Origin: CAVWQV01 sp963757115
GTDB lineage: Bacteria > Pseudomonadota > Alphaproteobacteria > Acetobacterales > Acetobacteraceae
Direction: 5' to 3'
Length of the DNA: 64,000 bases
NCBI GenBank assembly: GCA_963757115.1
Contig: CAVWQV010000008.1
Coordinates: 371,137 to 435,136, forward strand
The translations under genes were made by a program, and so were the position numbers. Below the pieces are notes generated by a model, which worked only from the letters and a program-made list of their open reading frames with translations, made no database searches and was not told the origin of the DNA. Positions 49,777-59,669 of this stretch are shown in pieces; within the stretch, counting starts at the first letter, position 1; every line of letters begins with the position of its first letter.

Positions 49777-50758
49777 TCAGGCTTGGCGCGACCGCTGCCA
49801 ATACCCGCAGAAGTCCACACTCGGCCGAGCCTTGAGCGCTAGCCCGGTCGCCAGCCGCACCTGAAACCCGTTCGGGTCTCGATGGTGGTTCTCGCGCCAT
49901 GCGCTCTCTTGGGCATAGCGGGCAAGGTCAGTTCCGGCGGGTGGTGATGATGTCCGATCTCGGCCCGACGCATCCGCGAGAAGAATAATTCGGCCGAGTT
50001 CGTCGTCACGCCATCCAGGCTGTAGGCGAGCTGGTGGTTGATCCTCTTCATTACGTATCATCGCGGCCAAGGTATCCCACCCGCTTAAGTCATCGGCGCT
50101 GATCTCGGTTCCTTTGGCGACGCGAGATCGGATGAAGGAGAGCGCCGCAGTCTCCGATGGAAACGCACCGGGCAGCGTATAGCCGTCCCGCTCCCGAATG
50201 ACGATTACGGCTTGACGCTTGCCGGTCTGATTGCGGACCAGCCGCAGATCGCGCCGGTTCTCACGGCGGTTGGCGGGCTTGACGTAGCCTCCGAAGTAGC
50301 CAGCATCGATCTCGACGTCCTTGCCTTCGCCTCCCAAACGCCAGCCCTTCATCTCGGTCGCCAGCGCCGCCCTGATCTTGTGCGCCAGGACGAAAGCCGT
50401 CTTGTCCTGCACGCCCAGCTCGCGAGAGACGGCGAGCGCATTCTGGCCCTTCACCTCGTTGCAGAGAGGGGGGGGCCGCGAGATAGATTTGCAGCGGCAG
50501 CTTGTGGTGGGGGAACAGGGTGCCCGGCGTGAGGGAAAAGTCCTTGCGGCAGGCTTTACAGCGGAACCGGAGCGCCCCCTTCGGGCGGCGGCACTCGTAG
50601 CAAGTCTCGCACTCGCAGGCCGGGCAAACCGGCTTACCCTCGGTGCGTGCCTAACGAAGCGAAGCGAACAGCCGCTCCGCATCCTTGTCCGCCGTGCGCA
50701 GAACCGACGCTAGCGAGAGCGTGCGGGCCTTTGCTGACAGGAGGAAATGCTGGGCCAT
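49777..50758 (-). pseudogene. IS1595-family transposase, decayed
   Basis: A DDE transposase relic with the layout of IS1595 elements. The start MAQHFLLSAKARTLSLASVL is at 50758. A zinc ribbon follows with CPACECETCYECRRPKGA and RCKACRKDFSL, then the catalytic domain with VEIDAGYFGGYVKP. It ends YSLDGVTTNSAELFFSRMRR and FQVRLATGLALKA-like sequence. An in-frame TAG at 50651-50653 replaces the tryptophan codon expected in SLRWA. A G8 run near 50468 is one base too long. Two more shifts occur near 50050 and 49930. No terminal inverted repeats could be recognised. Confidence 0.85.
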
Positions 50759-50863
50759 TCGTCGCTTTCGGCGATTTACCCTGCTGGTATGACGGGTTCT
50801 CGCGGCTGGGTCCAACGGTAAAACGTCGTATATGATGGGATTGCCGTCGGGGATAGCGGAGGC

Positions 50864-51152
50864 GTGGTGGCTGTATCGGATCGGGAAAAGGAATGGGCAA
50901 TCCGTGTCAGCCAATTCCTGAAGGCTGAACTGAAACGGGCTGGCGTCAGTTACAAGGAACTGGCCCGCCGACTGAATGAGCACGGGATGCAGGAGACGGA
51001 GGGACTGGATCGGCGCGAAGCTCGGGCGAGGAACGTTCGCCGTAACGTTCTTTCTCGCAACGCTAGCCGCTCTGGAGATGGAGGGGGTGCGGTTAGAAGA
51101 CCTTAGAGTAGCCAGATGCCGGTCATCACGAGAGCCGCGCCTTGGACGATAG
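50864..51152 (+). CDS. DUF6471 domain protein, frameshifted
   Basis: A small protein of about 95 residues. It begins WAIRVSQFLKAELKRAGVSY with KELARRLNEHGMQET, then, after an indel near 51005, IGAKLGRGTFAVTFFLATLA and MEGVRLEDL. This pattern (a helix-turn-helix-like half followed by KLxRGTFxxxFFLAxL) matches my recollection of DUF6471, a domain of unknown function often on plasmids and islands and probably DNA-binding. The GTG at 50864 is the start used. It is divergent from the transposase. Confidence 0.72.
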
Positions 51153-51237
51153 CGAAGCTTCCCACCAAACCCACGCACCACGCCGCGATCAGAAGCCAGG
51201 CGGGGTTCTTAGGGGAGTCAGTGCTGTCCCAGGCCTA
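51110..51237 (-). CDS. Possible end of a small membrane protein
   Basis: On the minus strand an open frame reads SPKNPAWLLIAAWCVGLVGS and continues FAIVQGAALVMTGIWLL before a stop near 51110, two plausible membrane helices with a conserved-looking turn. It has no start codon in frame, being closed upstream by a TAG near 51235. It could be the tail of a frameshifted gene or a chance pattern opposite the neighbouring genes. The call is tentative. Confidence 0.3.
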
Positions 51238-52179
51238 CTTTCAGCAGCGCCGCTCCAAGAAGGAGAAAGAGGCCGCCGCCGATCGGGCGGCTAGGAGCAC
51301 GGCTCGTCCGCGTGGGCAATCGCTATTCTGACTGCAGTTACGATCGGAGTTGGCGTTTCGCAATATATCATTTTCAGTCGTCAGCTGGACGAAATGCGCT
51401 CTGCTCGCGAAAGCAGTGACAGTTCCACCGCCGACCAGCTTGCGGTCATGAAGGCCCAAGCCAAGGCAATGCAAGGCCAAATCGCTGCGGTTCGGGACGC
51501 ACAACGCGCATGGCTCAAGATTACGTCCGTCGAGAACATATCTGTTTCCAGTGTCTTTGATGGCCGCATGGTCTGGTTTTGGTTGCGCGTCCTGTACAAA
51601 AACATGGGCCAAACTCCAGCTCACATCAAAATGCTTACTCCCCACGTCTTCGTGGAAGGCGCTCCTAGCCCGTTGCCGCAACTGGCCTGCAAGAGCGATA
51701 GTCCCCACGTGGAAGGGGCTGCCGATGCCATCGTATTTCCCCAAGACAACGGGGAGGAAAATGTTGGGGTACAGGTATTGGTCTCCGACCTTATGGCCCA
51801 GGCCGATCATCTTCACCGGGCTAGCAAGGACGCTCCTGCCTATTTGGAACTGATCGGTTGCTTGTTTTACGACTTCGCCGGAAGTGATGTTCCGCACGTA
51901 AGCGGTTTCATTGGCGATCTCCTGCTTAAACCCGTCGATGGCTCCACAAGGAAGGCCGCGCTCACTGCTGACCTCATCGTGCCGGGACTGAAAAGCGCCT
52001 GGACCTCCAGCTGCACCCTTCCGACGCTGTTGCAGACTAAACTAGCGCCAACAATGCGGTCGGTCCGAGCCAATCCAAGCGCGCCCACGGCACGCACCCA
52101 CGAGCTACACTTCAACTTCCCAGGTGGGCCCGGCGCGGCCAGTGTATGTAGAAGCCCTGTGGTGGCGGGTGCTACATAA
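51221..52179 (+). CDS. Membrane-anchored protein of unknown function, frameshifted
   Basis: About 319 residues. A basic N-terminal region (SQAYFQQRRSKKEKEAAADR) from the GTG at 51221 joins, after an indel near 51310, a single membrane helix (AIAILTAVTIGVGVSQYIIF). A short coiled-coil-like segment follows (QLDEMRSARESSDSSTADQL) and a soluble domain with RAWLKITSVENISVSS. The helix-coil-domain layout is common in uncharacterised bacterial proteins of mobile regions. I cannot name a family. The 3' third is low in conserved-looking pattern and may be off-frame. Confidence 0.55.
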
Positions 52180-52812
52180 TACCCCGCATCGTTCAGCAAG
52201 CCAACACAAGAGGCCGCGCCGGGAAGCTTCTGGCGGTGGGTCACTTGGGCTCACTTCTACAAAATGCGGCCGTACCTGCTGACCGGACTTGGGGAGCCGG
52301 GACCGCAGAGCTCGCTGCTGCCGACGGCACAGATTCACGGGTCCAGGACCCTGCTCGGCGAGCGCGAAGCGGAAGCGCAGATGGAGGAAGCGGCGCGGGC
52401 CAGCATCCGGTGGAGAAGCGCAAAGCTCCGCTGTGATGTTCATCACACTCGGGATCGGATAATCCATGTCATCTTCTGTGCCGGGCTTGCTCACCGCAGT
52501 TCGAGCAAAGTGTCGTCGGCCCGACTAGTGCTGCTTACGCATATCGTGACGGAATTTATGAGTCTCGTTGCGTGCTTTAGAGCAGGCCTATTCTCGAACC
52601 GGAACGGAGACGCTCGATGCGACTTGTCCGATTGTCTACGTTATTCACACCACTCTTGATCGGATGGGACGACACCCTCGCGGCGCTCCCTGCATCCTCT
52701 AAAGGCCATCCGCGGCTCTGCGCCACATGTCGGGCTGCCCCAAGAGCGCTGGCTGCCACCGCCGGATGAGCTATTTCACCCACCAATCCGAAGGGTGCTT
52801 TGAAAACCTATC
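52180..52812. other. Stretch of 630 bases with no supportable gene
   Basis: Open frames of 60 to 130 codons exist on both strands but overlap each other and show no recognisable motif, start context or codon bias. No repeat, RNA gene or promoter pattern is recognised. Together with its mixed base composition this suggests eroded sequence of an accessory segment. Confidence 0.45.
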
Positions 52813-54375
52813 GTGAGCGCAATGGGTAAGACGATGTTCAACGGTTTGCAGGCACGCACGCGTGCTTCGGCGTTCCTGGCTAGCGGTGCGCGCGTGCTGA
52901 TTGCCGCTTCCTCGCTGCTTGCCGGCCCGACAATCGCCGATGCCGACGACATACCGCTCGGATCCTCCGGCCGCCCCGCCTGGGCTGAGCGTGCGGCCAA
53001 GGACGCCATGAAGATGCCTACGCCGGAGCCATCCGTCGAGGAGCCACCACCGGTCATCCCAAAATTTGCCAAGTTCCCCAACAGCGAAGGCTCTCTTGGC
53101 ACGTATCAGCCGAGCGGCCCAACCAATACGACAGCCGAGGCATTCTTCCAGCCGCTTGGGACCAATGGCCGCACCTGCCAGACCTGCCATCAGCCTGCGG
53201 CAGCCTGGACGATTACGCCCCCGCTTATCCAAGACGCGTTCAAGCAAACCGGCGGCACTGCGCCGTTGTTCCGGCCAGTTGACGGCGCGGTGTGTCCGAG
53301 CGCGGACGTGTCAACGCTGGAGAAGCGTGAGCACGCGTACAACCTCTTACTGAACAGGGGATTGATCCGCATATTTATTCCATTGCCCACGCCGCCCACT
53401 TTGCAATTCAGCATCGTTGGTGTGCACGATCCCTACGGGTGCATCACCGATCCCGCGTACGGTTTGACAAGTTACGGACCGTCCTCACCGACCGCGGGAA
53501 CGGTGTCCGTCTATCGGCGCCCGCTTCCGACTACCAACATCCCGTTTCTTACCGCCTTTATGTGGGATGGGCGGGAGCTCAGCCTGGAGTCTCAGGCCAC
53601 CGATGCCGCCAGGATCCATATGCAGTCACTGGCCGATCCCACTCCGGGCCAGAACGCACAAATCGTCAGCTTCGAGTCCGGTCTCTATTCGGCTCAGGTC
53701 GTGAGTGATGATGTCGGCCTTCTGAACGAGGACGGCGCCGATGGCGGTCCCCGCGCACTGTCCGGGCAGGATTTCTACCTCGGCATCAACGACGTGCTCG
53801 GCGGTGACCCAACCGGCGCGGGGTTCAACCAGGACGCCATGACGGACTACGCCGCCTGGCAAGAGAGCACCGATCCAGAAGACTCCAAGGCAATGGTCGC
53901 CCGGGGCGAGCAGATCTTCAATGAAAAACCAATCGTAATTACCGGGGTCGCCGGCCTGAATGACGTCCTCAACGTTTCCGCGATCAACGGATCTTGCACG
54001 ACCTGCCACGACACGCCGAACGTTGGCAACCATAGCGTGAAGCTGCCGATCGATATCGGCGTTGTCGCGCCAAATGCGGCCGGGCTCGACACCTCGGGGC
54101 TGCCGGTGTTTACGCTGCGCTGCGATCTTGGCCCGCTGGCCGGCCAGAGTTTCCAGGTGACGGATCCCGGAAAGGCGCTAATCAGCGGCGCGTGCGGCGA
54201 CATCGGCAAGATGAAGGGGCCGATCCTGCGCGGACTCGCCGCGCGCGCGCCTTATTTTCATAATGGCGCGGCTCCGGATCTAGAGCACGTCGTAGAGTTT
54301 TACGACGCACGGTTCGGCATCGGCTTCTCCGATGGCGAGCGAGCTGCTCTCATCGCTTTCTTGAAGAAGCTGTAG
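52813..54375 (+). CDS. Exported di-haem cytochrome c (peroxidase/MauG-like)
   Basis: A periplasmic protein of 520 residues. A signal peptide of about 43 residues ends near IADADD. Haem sites are CQTCH at about residue 121 and CTTCH at about residue 395. The C-terminal region GPILRGLAARAPYFHNGAAP and VVEFYDARF is the conserved end of bacterial cytochrome c peroxidase-like proteins. Members reduce H2O2 or oxidise protein-bound substrates. It is longer than standard CcpA (about 340), with a large insertion between the haems. It stands alone within the accessory segment. ATG at 52822 is an alternative start. Confidence 0.88.
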   Translation: MSAMGKTMFNGLQARTRASAFLASGARVLIAASSLLAGPTIADADDIPLGSSGRPAWAERAAKDAMKMPTPEPSVEEPPPVIPKFAKFPNSEGSLGTYQPSGPTNTTAEAFFQPLGTNGRTCQTCHQPAAAWTITPPLIQDAFKQTGGTAPLFRPVDGAVCPSADVSTLEKREHAYNLLLNRGLIRIFIPLPTPPTLQFSIVGVHDPYGCITDPAYGLTSYGPSSPTAGTVSVYRRPLPTTNIPFLTAFMWDGRELSLESQATDAARIHMQSLADPTPGQNAQIVSFESGLYSAQVVSDDVGLLNEDGADGGPRALSGQDFYLGINDVLGGDPTGAGFNQDAMTDYAAWQESTDPEDSKAMVARGEQIFNEKPIVITGVAGLNDVLNVSAINGSCTTCHDTPNVGNHSVKLPIDIGVVAPNAAGLDTSGLPVFTLRCDLGPLAGQSFQVTDPGKALISGACGDIGKMKGPILRGLAARAPYFHNGAAPDLEHVVEFYDARFGIGFSDGERAALIAFLKKL

Positions 54376-54637
54376 TGCCGCGCTGCCCTGCGTCCCGAAG
54401 GCCAGTTCTGTGTTTCCTGCCTCGGTGTTCTTGGAGATTCCGTTTAGAGTCAGGCAGGCAACTCAGGCGCGAGATCTGGCAGATCCCTCCCTGCGAGCTG
54501 CGCCGCGTAGCACACCGGCCAATCGGCAGCCTCAGGTGACAGAGAGTGCGTTCCCGCCCATCTTTGCATGGCGGCCTTGCTTCTGTTGGCCCGTCGAAAT
54601 AGAATGTAGCACGCCCAGCAACCTTGAGGGCTATCTC

Positions 54638-55321
54638 GTGGACTGGTCTCCCGCCGATCTCCTGATGCTCGCCCGCTTCTCCGACGCGGCTTACCTAACC
54701 GACGCGCGTCAGGCCGTGGAAGCGCTCGGCGCCACCTTCGTCGCCCAGATCGGCGGCGACGACGGCCAGTGCCAGGCGCTTCTTCTTCGCTGGGGCGCCT
54801 ACGCCGTGGTTGCCTTGCAAGGCACCCGCGTTGAGAAGAACGCCAGCCTTCCGGAGCTTTGGGACGACCTCGACGGCATGATCGTGGTGCTGCCCGATGG
54901 CACGCGGGTCCATGCCGGCTTCTGGAACCCGTTGGTGGCTGTGTGGCCGCTTGTGCAGGCGCGGCTGCCTCAGGGGCAGCCCCTGCTTACAGGCCACTCC
55001 CTAGGCGGCGTGCGGGCCCATCTGGCGCGGGCACAGTGGCCGGGCGCGGAGGTGGTGAGCTTTGGTGCTCCCAAGGGCGCGGACGATGGCTTCTGGCAAA
55101 AGCACTATCCCGAGAAGCCGCCAACTCGCGTGGTTTACGAGCGCGACTTCGCCCCTGGCTGGCCTCTGGATGGGCCGTGGACGCAGCCGGCCGCCATAGA
55201 CTGGCTGCACGATGGCAAGCTGATCGAAGCGCAGACAAGGCCGGGGATCGATATTTCGGTGCCGGATCACAGCATCGACAACGCGTATATTCCGGCGCTC
55301 CAGGCGCTGCAGCGGCCGTAG
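54638..55321 (+). CDS. Class-3-type lipase
   Basis: An alpha/beta-hydrolase of about 227 residues like fungal class 3 lipases. VVALQGTRVEKNASLPELWDD supplies the oxyanion strand, LLTGHSLGGVRAHLARA the nucleophile serine, and the aspartate and histidine are likely in the VVYERDFAPGWP and VPDHSIDNAYIPAL regions. The start is uncertain: GTG 54638 is used, but the frame is open to 54410 without similarity. There is no obvious signal peptide with this start. The gene shows no partner and ends before a gap. Confidence 0.8.
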   Translation: MDWSPADLLMLARFSDAAYLTDARQAVEALGATFVAQIGGDDGQCQALLLRWGAYAVVALQGTRVEKNASLPELWDDLDGMIVVLPDGTRVHAGFWNPLVAVWPLVQARLPQGQPLLTGHSLGGVRAHLARAQWPGAEVVSFGAPKGADDGFWQKHYPEKPPTRVVYERDFAPGWPLDGPWTQPAAIDWLHDGKLIEAQTRPGIDISVPDHSIDNAYIPALQALQRP

Positions 55322-55684
55322 CTTAATCTTCCGACGCTTGCCGAAACGTGCCGGGTGGCCGTGCCGCTTTCGACGCCGAGCAGGATGGCGGTCAGCCGGA
55401 CGCCGCCGGCAACCTCCAGGGCACTTCCGCAGAGAGTAGCACCAGTACCTCGCCGACCTTGTTCCAGAAACGCAAGCAGTCGCAAGGGATCTCGGACAGG
55501 CACGAAGCACGGCTTCGGCAAGACATCGTCGGCAGGTTTGGATGCCGGCTCGCCAGAACAGCGCTCTCAAGGGCTGCTATGCCGTGCCCGCGGCCCGGTC
55601 TATTGATATGAAAGATGCACCAGACTTCAAAAGAGGCCCTTTTCCGTCGGTTCGCCGAAAGCTGGCGGCATCGAGGAAATCGTC
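55322..55684. other. Gap before the enolase-superfamily gene
   Basis: About 360 bases. Three overlapping short frames occur, none with a recognisable domain or ribosome-binding site. The last 80 bases probably contain the promoter and leader of the following gene. Nothing else is recognised. Confidence 0.45.
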
Positions 55685-56794
55685 ATGAAGATTACGGTTG
55701 TTGAGGCGCTGGCCATCGAAATCCCGCTGCCGCGGCAGTTTGCCGGCAGCGTCTATGCTATGAGGACACGTTGTGCCGTCATCACCCGACTGCGCACAGA
55801 CGATGGCTTGGTGAGCGAAGTTTACAACGGCGACAACCGCGAGCATGGCCGGGAGATCGTAAGGATCATTCAGGAGGAGATCGCGCCACGCATCCTTGGT
55901 GAAGAAGCGATTGCCTATGAACGGATCTGGCAAATCGCCTTCGAGATCACCATCCCGCAGCGGGACCGCAAGCTGGCGATGGAGGCGATTGCCTGTGTTG
56001 ACACCGCCGTCTGGGACTTGTTGGGCAAGCGTACAGGGCTTTCAGTGCGACAATTGCTTGGGGGCAGCAGGACGGCGCTACCCATCATCTCCATCGGCGG
56101 CTACTACCAGGAAGGCAAGAGCCTGCTCGATCTGGCGAAGGAAATGGAGCAGCTCCGGCTTTGGCAGATGGGCGGCTGCAAAGTGAAAGTCGGCGGCCTC
56201 TCGCCGGAGCAGGATGCCGAGCGGATCAAGGCTGCCTGCGACGGCGCGGGTGAGGAGTTTCTGATCGCGGTTGATGCCAATCGTGGCTGGAGCGTCCGCG
56301 ACGCCATTCGCTTTGCGCGCCTGATCGAACACCTGCCGATCGCCTGGTTCGAGGAGCCTTGCCACTGGTATGACGAGGCGCGCGGCATGGCCGAAGTACG
56401 CCGGGCTACGCGCATTCCGATTAATGCCGGGCAATCCGAGTACAGCGCCGGCGGTGTGCGTCGGCTGCTGGATGCCGACGCAGTGGACATAGTCAATTTC
56501 GATGCCTCCGAAGGCGGCGGCATCACCGAATGGCGCCGAGCCGCCGCGGCCTGTGCGCTGGTGGATGTGCGCATGGCGCACCACGAGGAACCGCAGATCG
56601 CGGCGCAGATGCTGGCCGGTATCCCGCATGGCATCTGTATTGAGTGCTTTGCCGATCCAGCGCGTGACCCGCTCTGGCCACATCTTTTGCCAGACGCGCC
56701 ACGGCCGAAGGATGGTGTGCTGGAGGTGCCTGACCGCCCTGGCTTCGGCATCAGTCTGGACTGGCAGGCGATAGAGCGATACCGGATTGCTTAG
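55685..56794 (+). CDS. Mandelate racemase / muconate cycloisomerase family enzyme
   Basis: An enolase-superfamily protein of 369 residues. The N-terminal cap domain precedes a TIM barrel with the KxK motif in GGCKVKVGG, metal ligands in VDANRGW, WFEEPCHW and the NAGQSE region, and a histidine in MAHHEEPQ. The KxK plus His arrangement fits the mandelate racemase subgroup, whose members act on sugar acids and similar carboxylates. The substrate cannot be assigned. It marks the return to core-like genes after the accessory stretch. Confidence 0.92.
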   Translation: MKITVVEALAIEIPLPRQFAGSVYAMRTRCAVITRLRTDDGLVSEVYNGDNREHGREIVRIIQEEIAPRILGEEAIAYERIWQIAFEITIPQRDRKLAMEAIACVDTAVWDLLGKRTGLSVRQLLGGSRTALPIISIGGYYQEGKSLLDLAKEMEQLRLWQMGGCKVKVGGLSPEQDAERIKAACDGAGEEFLIAVDANRGWSVRDAIRFARLIEHLPIAWFEEPCHWYDEARGMAEVRRATRIPINAGQSEYSAGGVRRLLDADAVDIVNFDASEGGGITEWRRAAAACALVDVRMAHHEEPQIAAQMLAGIPHGICIECFADPARDPLWPHLLPDAPRPKDGVLEVPDRPGFGISLDWQAIERYRIA

Positions 56795-57011
56795 CCCGCG
56801 ATCACCCTCAAAGGAAACGCTTGGTCTCATGCCGGGTCAGCCCCCTCTGGCTGGATAGAGGCGGGTGGTGACCAATCCGGCGGAGAGTGCAGGCGGATGA
56901 TAGTGGCAAGGCATGATCATCGTGCGGCGCTTGCGGCGGTGGTCACCGTCACGATCGGTGCGACGGCAACCGCGGACTCTACTTCTGATCGGAGCGAAGA
57001 AGGGGCGGAGA

Positions 57012-57485
57012 TCACTCCCCTTGCGAGACGTTGCCGGGAAGAGGCGACCGCCGTTCAGCGAAGAAGGCCCGCAGCAAAAGGGCCAACTCGCCCTCCCGCA
57101 CCCCGCCGACGACCTCGGGGCGGTGCAGGCAGGAGGGCGCGTCGAACACTCGCGCGCCATGCTCCACCCCGCCACCCTTCGGGTCGTAGGCGCCGAACAC
57201 CAGCCGGCGCACACGGAACAGGCTGATCGCCCCGGCGCACATCGGGCAAGGCTCCAACGTCACGAACAGGTCGCAGTCGGTTAGCCGCGTCGCGCCGACC
57301 GCGCGGGCCGCCTCGCGCAGAGCGAGCAGTTCGGCATGCGCCGCCGCGTCCCGGCACGCCTCCACCCGGTTCCCCGCCCGCGCCAGCACGCGCCCACCCG
57401 GCCCGAGCACGACGGCGCCGACCGGAACCTCGCCGCGCACGCCGGCGAGCCGGGCCTCTTCCAGGGCAAGCACCATCGGCGACAT
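57012..57485 (-). CDS. tadA: tRNA-specific adenosine deaminase TadA
   Basis: TadA converts adenosine 34 of tRNA-Arg(ACG) to inosine. The protein has 157 residues from the ATG at 57485-57483. The zinc and catalytic motifs are AAHAELLAL (HAE) and LEPCPMCAGAI (PCxxC). The DPKGGGVEHG loop and the basic C-terminus are typical. It is divergent from the C26 amidotransferase gene. Confidence 0.95.
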   Translation of the reverse strand: MSPMVLALEEARLAGVRGEVPVGAVVLGPGGRVLARAGNRVEACRDAAAHAELLALREAARAVGATRLTDCDLFVTLEPCPMCAGAISLFRVRRLVFGAYDPKGGGVEHGARVFDAPSCLHRPEVVGGVREGELALLLRAFFAERRSPLPGNVSQGE

Positions 57486-57530
57486 GCGCGATCCTTGCCG
57501 AACCGCGGAGGGCGGGTCTAGCAACATCCC

Positions 57531-58274
57531 ATGAGCAACGCGCGCGCGCGTCGGCCGATGGTCGGCGTCACCCTCGATTCCGAGCCGGCCGGCGGCTACT
57601 CGGCGTATCCCTGGTACGCGCTCCGCGCCAACTACGCCGATGCGATCGCAGGCGCGGGCGGGCTGCCGATCGCACTGCCGCACGACCCGGCGCTCGCCGA
57701 CGCATATCTCGACCGCATCGACGCGCTGGTCGTCACCGGCGGCGCGTTCGACGTCGACCCCGCCCTTTACGGCGGCGGCGACCGGCATGCCACCGTCACC
57801 TTGAAGGAGGGCCGCACGGCCGCCGAACTGGCCCTGGTGCGCGGCGCCCTCGCGCGCGACATGCCCGTGCTCGGCATCTGCGGCGGTCAGCAACTCTTGG
57901 CCGTCGCGCTCGGCGGCACACTGATCCAGCACATCCCCGACGGCCTCCCCGATGCCCTGGAGCACGAGCAGCGCAACCCGCGCCATGAGCCGGGCCACGC
58001 GGTGAGCGTGATGCCGGGCACCCTGCTGCACCGCGTCGTCGCCGCGGATGTCATGCGGGTGAACTCGGCGCACCATCAGGCGGTCGGTGACCCCGGCCCG
58101 TTCGCCACCGTCAACGCCCGCGCGCCCGATGGCGTGGTGGAGGGGGTGGAGGACGGTCGGTTCGCCTTCTGCCTCGGCGTGCAGTGGCATCCCGAGTTTC
58201 TGATCGACGCCGGCGACCGGCGGATCATGGCGGCCCTGGTTGCCGCCGCGGGCGGCCCGTGCCCGAGGCCGTGA
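57531..58274 (+). CDS. Class I glutamine-amidotransferase-like hydrolase (peptidase C26)
   Basis: A 247-residue protein resembling gamma-glutamyl-GABA hydrolase (PuuD). The catalytic cysteine is in GICGGQQLLAVALGG and the His-Glu pair in GVQWHPEFL. VNSAHHQAV is the usual loop. It should hydrolyse a gamma-glutamyl amide. Its stop overlaps the rluB start, so the two are translationally coupled although functionally unrelated. Confidence 0.9.
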   Translation: MSNARARRPMVGVTLDSEPAGGYSAYPWYALRANYADAIAGAGGLPIALPHDPALADAYLDRIDALVVTGGAFDVDPALYGGGDRHATVTLKEGRTAAELALVRGALARDMPVLGICGGQQLLAVALGGTLIQHIPDGLPDALEHEQRNPRHEPGHAVSVMPGTLLHRVVAADVMRVNSAHHQAVGDPGPFATVNARAPDGVVEGVEDGRFAFCLGVQWHPEFLIDAGDRRIMAALVAAAGGPCPRP

Positions 58275-59044
58275 CCGGCGCGGACACGGCCGCCGTCGCT
58301 GCCGCCCGGGGCGAGCGGATCGCCAAGTGGCTGGCGCGCGCCGGCGTCGCGAGCCGGCGCGACGCCGAGGTGATGGTGGAAGCGGGGCGGGTCAGGCTCA
58401 ACAACTCCAAGGTCACGCACCCGGCCACATTCGTGACCCCGGGCGACATCGTGCGGGTCGACGGGCAGGTGGTGGGCGAGCGGGAGCGCACCCGGCTGTG
58501 GCGCTATCACAAGCCGGCCGGACTGATGACGACGCACAAGGACCCGGAAGGCCGGCCGACCGTGTTCGAGCGGCTGCCGCGCGACTTGCCCCGCGTGGTC
58601 AGCGTCGGGCGGCTCGACCTCAACAGCGAAGGGCTGCTGCTGCTCACCAACGACGGCGCACTGGCGCGGCGGCTGGAATTGCCCGCGACCGGCTGGCTGC
58701 GCCGCTACCGGGTGCGCGTGCACGGCGTGGTCTCCGAGTCGGCGCTGGCCGCGTTGGCGGGGGGGGTGGCCCTGGATGGCACACGCTACGGCCCGATCGA
58801 CGCGGGGCTCGATTCGCGGCGCGGCGAGAACGCCTGGCTCAGCGTGGGCCTGCGCGAAGGGCGCAACCGCGAAGTCCGGCGCGTGATGGCGCATCTCGGG
58901 CTCGCGGTCACGCGGCTCATCCGCATCGCCTACGGCCCGTTCCAGCTCGGCCTGCTGCCGCGCGGCGGCGTCGAGGAGGTGCCGCCCCGCGTGCTGCGCG
59001 ACCAACTCGGGCGCGAGGCCACGGGTGCGCATCATCGGCGGTGA
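58271..59044 (+). CDS. rluB: 23S rRNA pseudouridine synthase RluB-type
   Basis: A pseudouridine synthase of the RsuA/RluB branch, 257 residues. The N-terminal S4 RNA-binding domain (AKWLARAGVASRRDAEVMVE) is followed by the catalytic domain with the aspartate in GRLDLNSEGLLLLTNDG and the EGRNREVRRVMAHLGL helix. The start is a GTG at 58271 in a GTGA overlap with the preceding stop (58259 is an alternative). It overlaps rsmD by 20 bases. Confidence 0.93.
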   Translation: MTGADTAAVAAARGERIAKWLARAGVASRRDAEVMVEAGRVRLNNSKVTHPATFVTPGDIVRVDGQVVGERERTRLWRYHKPAGLMTTHKDPEGRPTVFERLPRDLPRVVSVGRLDLNSEGLLLLTNDGALARRLELPATGWLRRYRVRVHGVVSESALAALAGGVALDGTRYGPIDAGLDSRRGENAWLSVGLREGRNREVRRVMAHLGLAVTRLIRIAYGPFQLGLLPRGGVEEVPPRVLRDQLGREATGAHHRR

Positions 59045-59588
59045 GTGGCGGGGGCGCACCCTGCTCGCCCCGCCTGGCCTCGCGACCCGACCCACGGCGG
59101 ACCGGGTACGGCAGGCGTTGTTCGACATGCTGCTGCACGCGCCCTGGGGCGGGCGGGAAACGGTGGAGGGTGCGCGCGTGCTCGACGCGTTCGCCGGCAG
59201 CGGTGCACTGGGGTTGGAGGCGTTGTCGCGTGGTGCTGCGCACGCAACCTTCGTGGAGCGCGACCGGGCCGCATTGGAAACGCTGCGGGCCAACGTCGCG
59301 CGCTGCAGGGCGGAGGGGCGGAGCACGATCCTGGCCGGCGACATGCTCGCGCTCGCGCGACCGTCCAGAGTGAGAGCTTCGGATGAGGGCTTCGGCCTGG
59401 TGTTCCTCGACCCGCCCTACGGCGAGGGTTTGGTCGGCGACGCGCTCGCGCAGCTGCGCACCGCAGGCTGGCTCGCTCCCGGTGCGGTGATCGTTGCCGA
59501 AACGGCGCGAGGCGAGACGCCGGACGCAGCACCGTTGGCCGAGCGCGTGCACGGCGCCGCGCGGCTGACCATCTGGCGCGAGGGCTGA
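59025..59588 (+). CDS. rsmD: 16S rRNA (guanine966-N2)-methyltransferase RsmD
   Basis: An S-adenosylmethionine methyltransferase of 187 residues. MRIIGGEWRGRTL is the family start and RPTADRVRQALFDML follows. The cofactor loop is VLDAFAGSGALGLEAL and the catalytic motif LVFLDPPYGEGL is the NPPY-type site. It starts at GTG within the end of rluB. The decayed restriction locus begins about 80 bases after its stop. Confidence 0.95.
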   Translation: MRIIGGEWRGRTLLAPPGLATRPTADRVRQALFDMLLHAPWGGRETVEGARVLDAFAGSGALGLEALSRGAAHATFVERDRAALETLRANVARCRAEGRSTILAGDMLALARPSRVRASDEGFGLVFLDPPYGEGLVGDALAQLRTAGWLAPGAVIVAETARGETPDAAPLAERVHGAARLTIWREG

Positions 59589-59669
59589 CACGCGTCGCCC
59601 CGCCGTGCCGGAGTTGATCCGAAACCGTCTTGTCGGCGCAGGCGCGGTTGCGTCCCCGTTAACTTTCCC

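Noticed and set aside
52105..52659. Candidate genes on both strands in the stretch before the di-haem cytochrome.
   Set aside because: The frames contradict each other and show no motif, ribosome-binding site or codon bias.
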